Source: VRUE01 sp963824215
GTDB lineage: Bacteria > Actinomycetota > Thermoleophilia > Solirubrobacterales > 70-9
Assembly (NCBI GenBank): GCA_963824215.1
Contig: CAWGOE010000004.1
Span: 1,178,001 to 1,242,000, forward strand
Direction: 5' to 3'
Length of the DNA: 64,000 nt
The translations under genes and the position numbers were made by a program. Each line of letters starts with the position of its first letter. Position 1 is the stretch's first letter. A model generated the notes under the pieces. That model was not told the origin of the DNA. It searched no databases and saw nothing but the letters and a program-made list of their open reading frames with translations. Of this stretch, positions 60,865-64,000 are shown piece after piece.

Positions 60865-61710
60865 CTAGAAGAGCGACTCGCTGGCGTGTCCGTTGGTCTG
60901 TCCCTCGGGGGCGACGCCCATCTCCGCCCGCATGCGCAGGCCGAACTCCGACGTCGACTCCTCGGTGTATCCACCACTGACCTCGTCGCGGACGACGCGG
61001 CCCTCATAGAGCTCGATCACGCGGCGACGCATGTTGTCGACCATCTCGCGGTCGTGGGTGACGACGAGCACGGTCGTGCCGGTCTTGTTGATCCGGTAGA
61101 GCAGCTGCATCACGCCAATCGAAGTCACCGGGTCGAGGTTGCCGCTGGGCTCGTCGGCGAGCAACAGCGGCGGGTGGTTGACGAAGGCGCGGGCAATCGA
61201 GACGCGCTGCTGCTCGCCGCCGGATAGCTCGTCGGGATAGCTGTGGAGCTTGGTCGAGAGACCGACCAGGCGCAGAATCTCCGGCACTTGGCGGCGGATT
61301 TCGCCGCGATGGGCGCCGATCACCTGCAGTGCGTAGGCGACGTTGTCGTAGACGGTGCGATCGGGGAGCAGCTTGAAGTCCTGGAAGACCGTGCCGATGT
61401 TGCGCCGCAGCTGCGGGATCTTGTTCTCCGGCATCGCGCCGATGTCGCGCCCGGCGATGCGAACGCTGCCGTCGGTCGCCGTGAGCTCGCGCATCAGCAT
61501 CTTGATCAGCGTCGACTTGCCACAGCCGGTCGGGCCGACGAGAAAGACGAACTCGCCGCGGTCGACGGCCAGCGAGACTCGGTCGAGCGCCATGTGGCCG
61601 CCGGGGTAGACCTTGGTCACATCGCGCATCTCGATGATCGGCGCACCGCCTTTGCGGTTGCGCTCCGCCGGCGCCTCAGCGCCCCTCTTCTTCTTTTTGC
61701 CTATAGCCAT
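60865..61710 (-). CDS. ftsE: Cell division ATP-binding protein FtsE
   Basis: A protein of 281 residues from ATG 61710, preceded by an AGGA about 11 bases away; a longer start at 61752 lacks one. A Lys/Arg-rich N-terminal extension (KKKKRGAEA) precedes the ATPase: GPTGCGKSTLI, LSGGEQQRVSIARAF and LLADEPSGNLDP. Works with FtsX. The C-terminal extra 60 residues are typical of actinobacteria. Confidence 0.95.
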   Translation of the reverse strand: MAIGKKKKRGAEAPAERNRKGGAPIIEMRDVTKVYPGGHMALDRVSLAVDRGEFVFLVGPTGCGKSTLIKMLMRELTATDGSVRIAGRDIGAMPENKIPQLRRNIGTVFQDFKLLPDRTVYDNVAYALQVIGAHRGEIRRQVPEILRLVGLSTKLHSYPDELSGGEQQRVSIARAFVNHPPLLLADEPSGNLDPVTSIGVMQLLYRINKTGTTVLVVTHDREMVDNMRRRVIELYEGRVVRDEVSGGYTEESTSEFGLRMRAEMGVAPEGQTNGHASESLF

Positions 61711-61854
61711 GCGCGGGGGTCCTTCTCCGGCTACAGGGTGACTCCTGCGCACCGGATCGCGCGCAACACCCCGCCCAATAAGGACAAGCGACAGCTTAGC
61801 GAACTATTAGCAAGCGCTTACATATAGCAATCCGCACCAGTGAATCGGCCGCGC

Positions 61855-61874
61855 GCGGTCGAGCTTTCGACCGC
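61855..61874 (-). terminator. Terminator-like hairpin after tkt
   Basis: GCGGTCGA (61855-61862) pairs with TCGACCGC (61867-61874) around a 4-base loop, 31 bases after the tkt stop. Related CTCGACCGCG segments recur at 61889 and inside the tkt 3' end at about 61916. No U-tract. Confidence 0.5.
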
Positions 61875-61904
61875 TATGCGACCCAAACCTCGACCGCGGT
61901 GGGA

Positions 61905-63746
61905 CTAGAGCGAGCTCTCGACCGCGGCGACGATGGCCGCGGCGTCGATGCCGGCCGCAGCGAGAAGGTCAGCTGGTGGGCCACTGACGGGGCGACCGCT
62001 GACGGCGAGACGGACCAGTGGGGTGCTCGAAGCGGCTTCGGCGAGGACGCCGGCGACGGTCTCACCGATCCCACCCTCGGGCCAGTGATCCTCGACGGTG
62101 ACGAGTGCCTTGGTCTCTCCCGCCGCAGTCAGGATCGCGTCGGCGTCTACCGGCTTGACCGAGTAGAGGTCGATCACCCGCGCCTCTATGCCCTTGCCGG
62201 CGAGCTGATCGGCCGCAGCGAGACATTCGCGCAGGGTGATGCCGGCGCCGATCAGCGTTACGTCGTCGCCGGAGCGCACGGTGTGGCTGCCGCCGATCTC
62301 GAAGCTCTCCCCTGACCCATAGAGCACCGGCGTCGCCTCGCGCGTCGTCCGCATATAGCTGATGCCGCGGTGCTGGCGCATTGCGTCGAGCAACTGCACC
62401 GCCTGGTTTGCGTCACTCGGGTAGAGGATCACGCTGCCAAAGACGGCGCGGAGCGAGGCGATGTCTTCCAGCGCCATCTGCGAGGGGCCGTCAGGGCCGA
62501 TCGAGACGCCGACGTGCGAACCGCAGAGCTTCAGATCGGCTTCTGAGATCGCCGCCATGCGGACGAAGTCGTAGGCGCGGCTGAGGAAGGCGCCAAAGGA
62601 GGAGGCGAACGGCTTCCAGCCACGCGTCTGCAGGCCGACGGCGGCAGCGACCATCTGCTGCTCGGCGATGTACATCTCGAAGAAGCGATCCGGGTGCTTG
62701 GCAGCGAAGCGCTCGGCGTAGGTCGAGTTGCCGACCTCGCCGTCGAGCGCGACGACCTTCTCGTCGACGGAGCCAAGCCAGGCCAGGGCGTCGCCGTAGG
62801 CGGCGCGGGTCGCGACCTTCTCACCGACCTCGTAGGCAGGTCGATCGACGGGCGTCTGAGCAATCTCGTAGGGCCGGGCTTCTGGCGGCGATTGCAGCTC
62901 GACCCGCAGCGAGCGGATGCCGCCCAGCTCCTCGACCGCCGCCTCGGGATCTGCCAAGGGCTTGCCGTGCTGGTTGGGTTGATCCTCAACCGCAGCGACG
63001 CCGGAGCCCTTTTTGGTGCGGGCGAAGATCACGGCCGGGACATCGGCGTCCAAAGCGTGCGCGTAGGCCGTGTCGATCGCCTCGAGATCGTGGCCGTCGA
63101 TCTCCTGTACGTCCCAGCCGCAAGCGGCTGCGCGAGCCGCCCAGGAAGCGGTGTCCCACTCGTGCATGGTCGGGCCGCGCTGGCCGAGCCGGTTGACGTC
63201 GACGATCGCGATCATGTTGTCGAGCCCGGCGTGGCCGGCGTGCTCGAACGCCTCCCACATCGAGCCCTCGGCCAGCTCGGAATCGCCGCAGAGGACCCAG
63301 ACCCGGAAGTCCGCCGACTCCAGTTGCTTGCCCGCAAGCGCGATGCCGATCGAGATCGGCAGGCCCTGGCCGAGCGAGCCGGTGGCCACGTCTACCCAGG
63401 GAATTTCCGGCGTCGGGTGGCCCTGCAGGCGCGAGCCGAACTCTCGGAAGGTCAGCAGCTCCTCGTCGTCGATCGCGCCAGCCGCTTTGTAGAGGCTGTA
63501 GAGCAGCGGCGAGGCGTGGCCCTTGGAGAAGACGAGGTGATCGTTCGCCGGGTTCTCCGGCGCGTCGAAGTCGTAGCGCAGATAGCGCGTCATCAGAACC
63601 GCCATCAAGTCGGCCGCTGACATCGAGGAGGTCGGATGACCGGAGTTAGCGGCCGCCGCGGCGCGCACCGAGTCAACGCGAAGCTGCTGCGCGAGCTCGT
63701 GCAGCTGCTCGCGGTCCATCGTCCCCGTCGAGGTCGCCTGCTCCAT
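61905..63746 (-). CDS. tkt: Transketolase
   Basis: A protein of 613 residues, slightly short for a bacterial transketolase but matching the single-chain type. ThDP site GDSELAEGSMWEAFEHAG, NSGHPTSSMSAADLMAVL, and pyrimidine domain with AEQQMVAAAVGL and DGPSQMALEDIA. C-terminal domain YSVKPVDADAIL. Serves the pentose phosphate pathway. An internal ATG 27 bases in is an alternative start. Confidence 0.93.
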   Translation of the reverse strand: MEQATSTGTMDREQLHELAQQLRVDSVRAAAAANSGHPTSSMSAADLMAVLMTRYLRYDFDAPENPANDHLVFSKGHASPLLYSLYKAAGAIDDEELLTFREFGSRLQGHPTPEIPWVDVATGSLGQGLPISIGIALAGKQLESADFRVWVLCGDSELAEGSMWEAFEHAGHAGLDNMIAIVDVNRLGQRGPTMHEWDTASWAARAAACGWDVQEIDGHDLEAIDTAYAHALDADVPAVIFARTKKGSGVAAVEDQPNQHGKPLADPEAAVEELGGIRSLRVELQSPPEARPYEIAQTPVDRPAYEVGEKVATRAAYGDALAWLGSVDEKVVALDGEVGNSTYAERFAAKHPDRFFEMYIAEQQMVAAAVGLQTRGWKPFASSFGAFLSRAYDFVRMAAISEADLKLCGSHVGVSIGPDGPSQMALEDIASLRAVFGSVILYPSDANQAVQLLDAMRQHRGISYMRTTREATPVLYGSGESFEIGGSHTVRSGDDVTLIGAGITLRECLAAADQLAGKGIEARVIDLYSVKPVDADAILTAAGETKALVTVEDHWPEGGIGETVAGVLAEAASSTPLVRLAVSGRPVSGPPADLLAAAGIDAAAIVAAVESSL

Positions 63747-63766
63747 GCTCTTGACTTTATCCGTCG

Positions 63767-64000
63767 CTAGCCGATCGCGACCATGCGCTCGATCGGCAGC
63801 CGCGCCCGCTCGGCGATCTCGGCCGGGACGCTGACCTCGAACTGCATCTCGCGCAGCGAATCGCGCAGCTTCGGCAGCGTGATCATCTTCATGTATTTGC
63901 AGTAAGCCATCCGGTTCGCCTCGATCAAGCTGGCCTTGGGAGCGGCCTGCTGGAGAGGGTGCAGCATGCCGTTCTCGGTGGCGACGATGTACTCGCCGTC
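63767..64000 (-). CDS. nadA: Quinolinate synthase, C-terminal part (runs off the window)
   Basis: The last 77 residues are visible and the frame is open to base 64000. EYIVATENGMLHPLQ, then AYCKYMKMITLPKLRDSLRE and ARLPIERMVAIG are the conserved NadA ending; the Cys in CKYMKM is one of three ligands of its [4Fe-4S] cluster. Makes quinolinate for NAD. Twenty bases upstream of tkt. Confidence 0.9.
   Translation of the reverse strand, partial: DGEYIVATENGMLHPLQQAAPKASLIEANRMAYCKYMKMITLPKLRDSLREMQFEVSVPAEIAERARLPIERMVAIG

Noticed and set aside
61750..61830. ftsE promoter (TTGCTA ... TAATAG)
   Set aside because: Spacing is only about 15 bases and the match is weak; not strong enough to list as a feature.

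Overview
The window is GC-rich DNA from an actinobacterium, most likely of the Thermoleophilia/Solirubrobacterales type. This is inferred from gene content and order, not from a database match. Supporting points are the uvrC-rapZ ... gap-pgk-tpiA block, the ftsE-ftsX-ctpA-rnr-smpB ... ssrA block, NHL/PKD and large secreted surface proteins, Rpf-like and TadE-like secreted proteins, PHO-box-like 11-bp repeats, and frequent GTG/TTG starts. Genes are packed tightly with many 4-8 bp overlaps. No stretch over about 300 bases is empty; the longest gene-poor gaps (43.3-43.6 kb, 36.7-36.8 kb, 45.4-45.5 kb) carry regulatory repeats.

Layout. 0-8 kb: a partial surface protein divergent from an HTH regulator, a SurA-like protein, tRNA-Gly(CCC), the cytochrome c maturation pair ccmG-ccmH, a degenerate MinD/BY-kinase-like protein overlapping argS, a phosphoesterase, and a lipoprotein overlapping a PknB-type kinase. 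8-20 kb (minus strand): tgt; gap-pgk-tpiA-gpmI (lower glycolysis); a VOC protein; an NHL/PKD protein; an ABC exporter; rapZ; uvrC. 20-30 kb (accessory): enoyl-CoA hydratase, cupredoxin, a GT87-like membrane protein with an extra C-terminal domain, a small Doc-toxin island flanked by a duplicated maoC 3' end, two VapBC pairs, and a reduced Tad-type pilus locus that includes a TadG-M15 peptidase-lytic transglycosylase fusion.

29.9-43.5 kb is a phosphate supercluster: PHP-glycosyltransferase, ppk1, DUF47, pit, ppx, phoU, pstBACS and an OmpR-type regulator. 11-bp direct repeats resembling actinobacterial PHO boxes lie before the PHP-GT operon, before pstS and next to the regulator gene. 43.5-52 kb: small secreted protein, HD hydrolase, Rpf, purU, P450, ABC-F, OsmC, an MBL pseudogene broken by repeats, and DUF1697/DUF2442 genes. 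52-64 kb: a LAGLIDADG reading frame beside ssrA (tmRNA), an Lpd-like flavoprotein, a coiled-coil HhH membrane protein, smpB, rnr, ctpA, ftsX, ftsE, tkt and the 3' end of nadA.

The most unusual signal is a dispersed family of about 100-bp palindromic elements (five copies: 7877, 37769, 44794, 50792, 50932). They share a conserved core, but their 21-27 bp outer stems differ completely in sequence between copies while remaining self-complementary. Several reading frames (purU, rnr, ppk1 C-terminus, the LAGLIDADG gene, a small antitoxin-like gene) carry apparent single-base frameshifts, so either real decay or sequence error must be considered.
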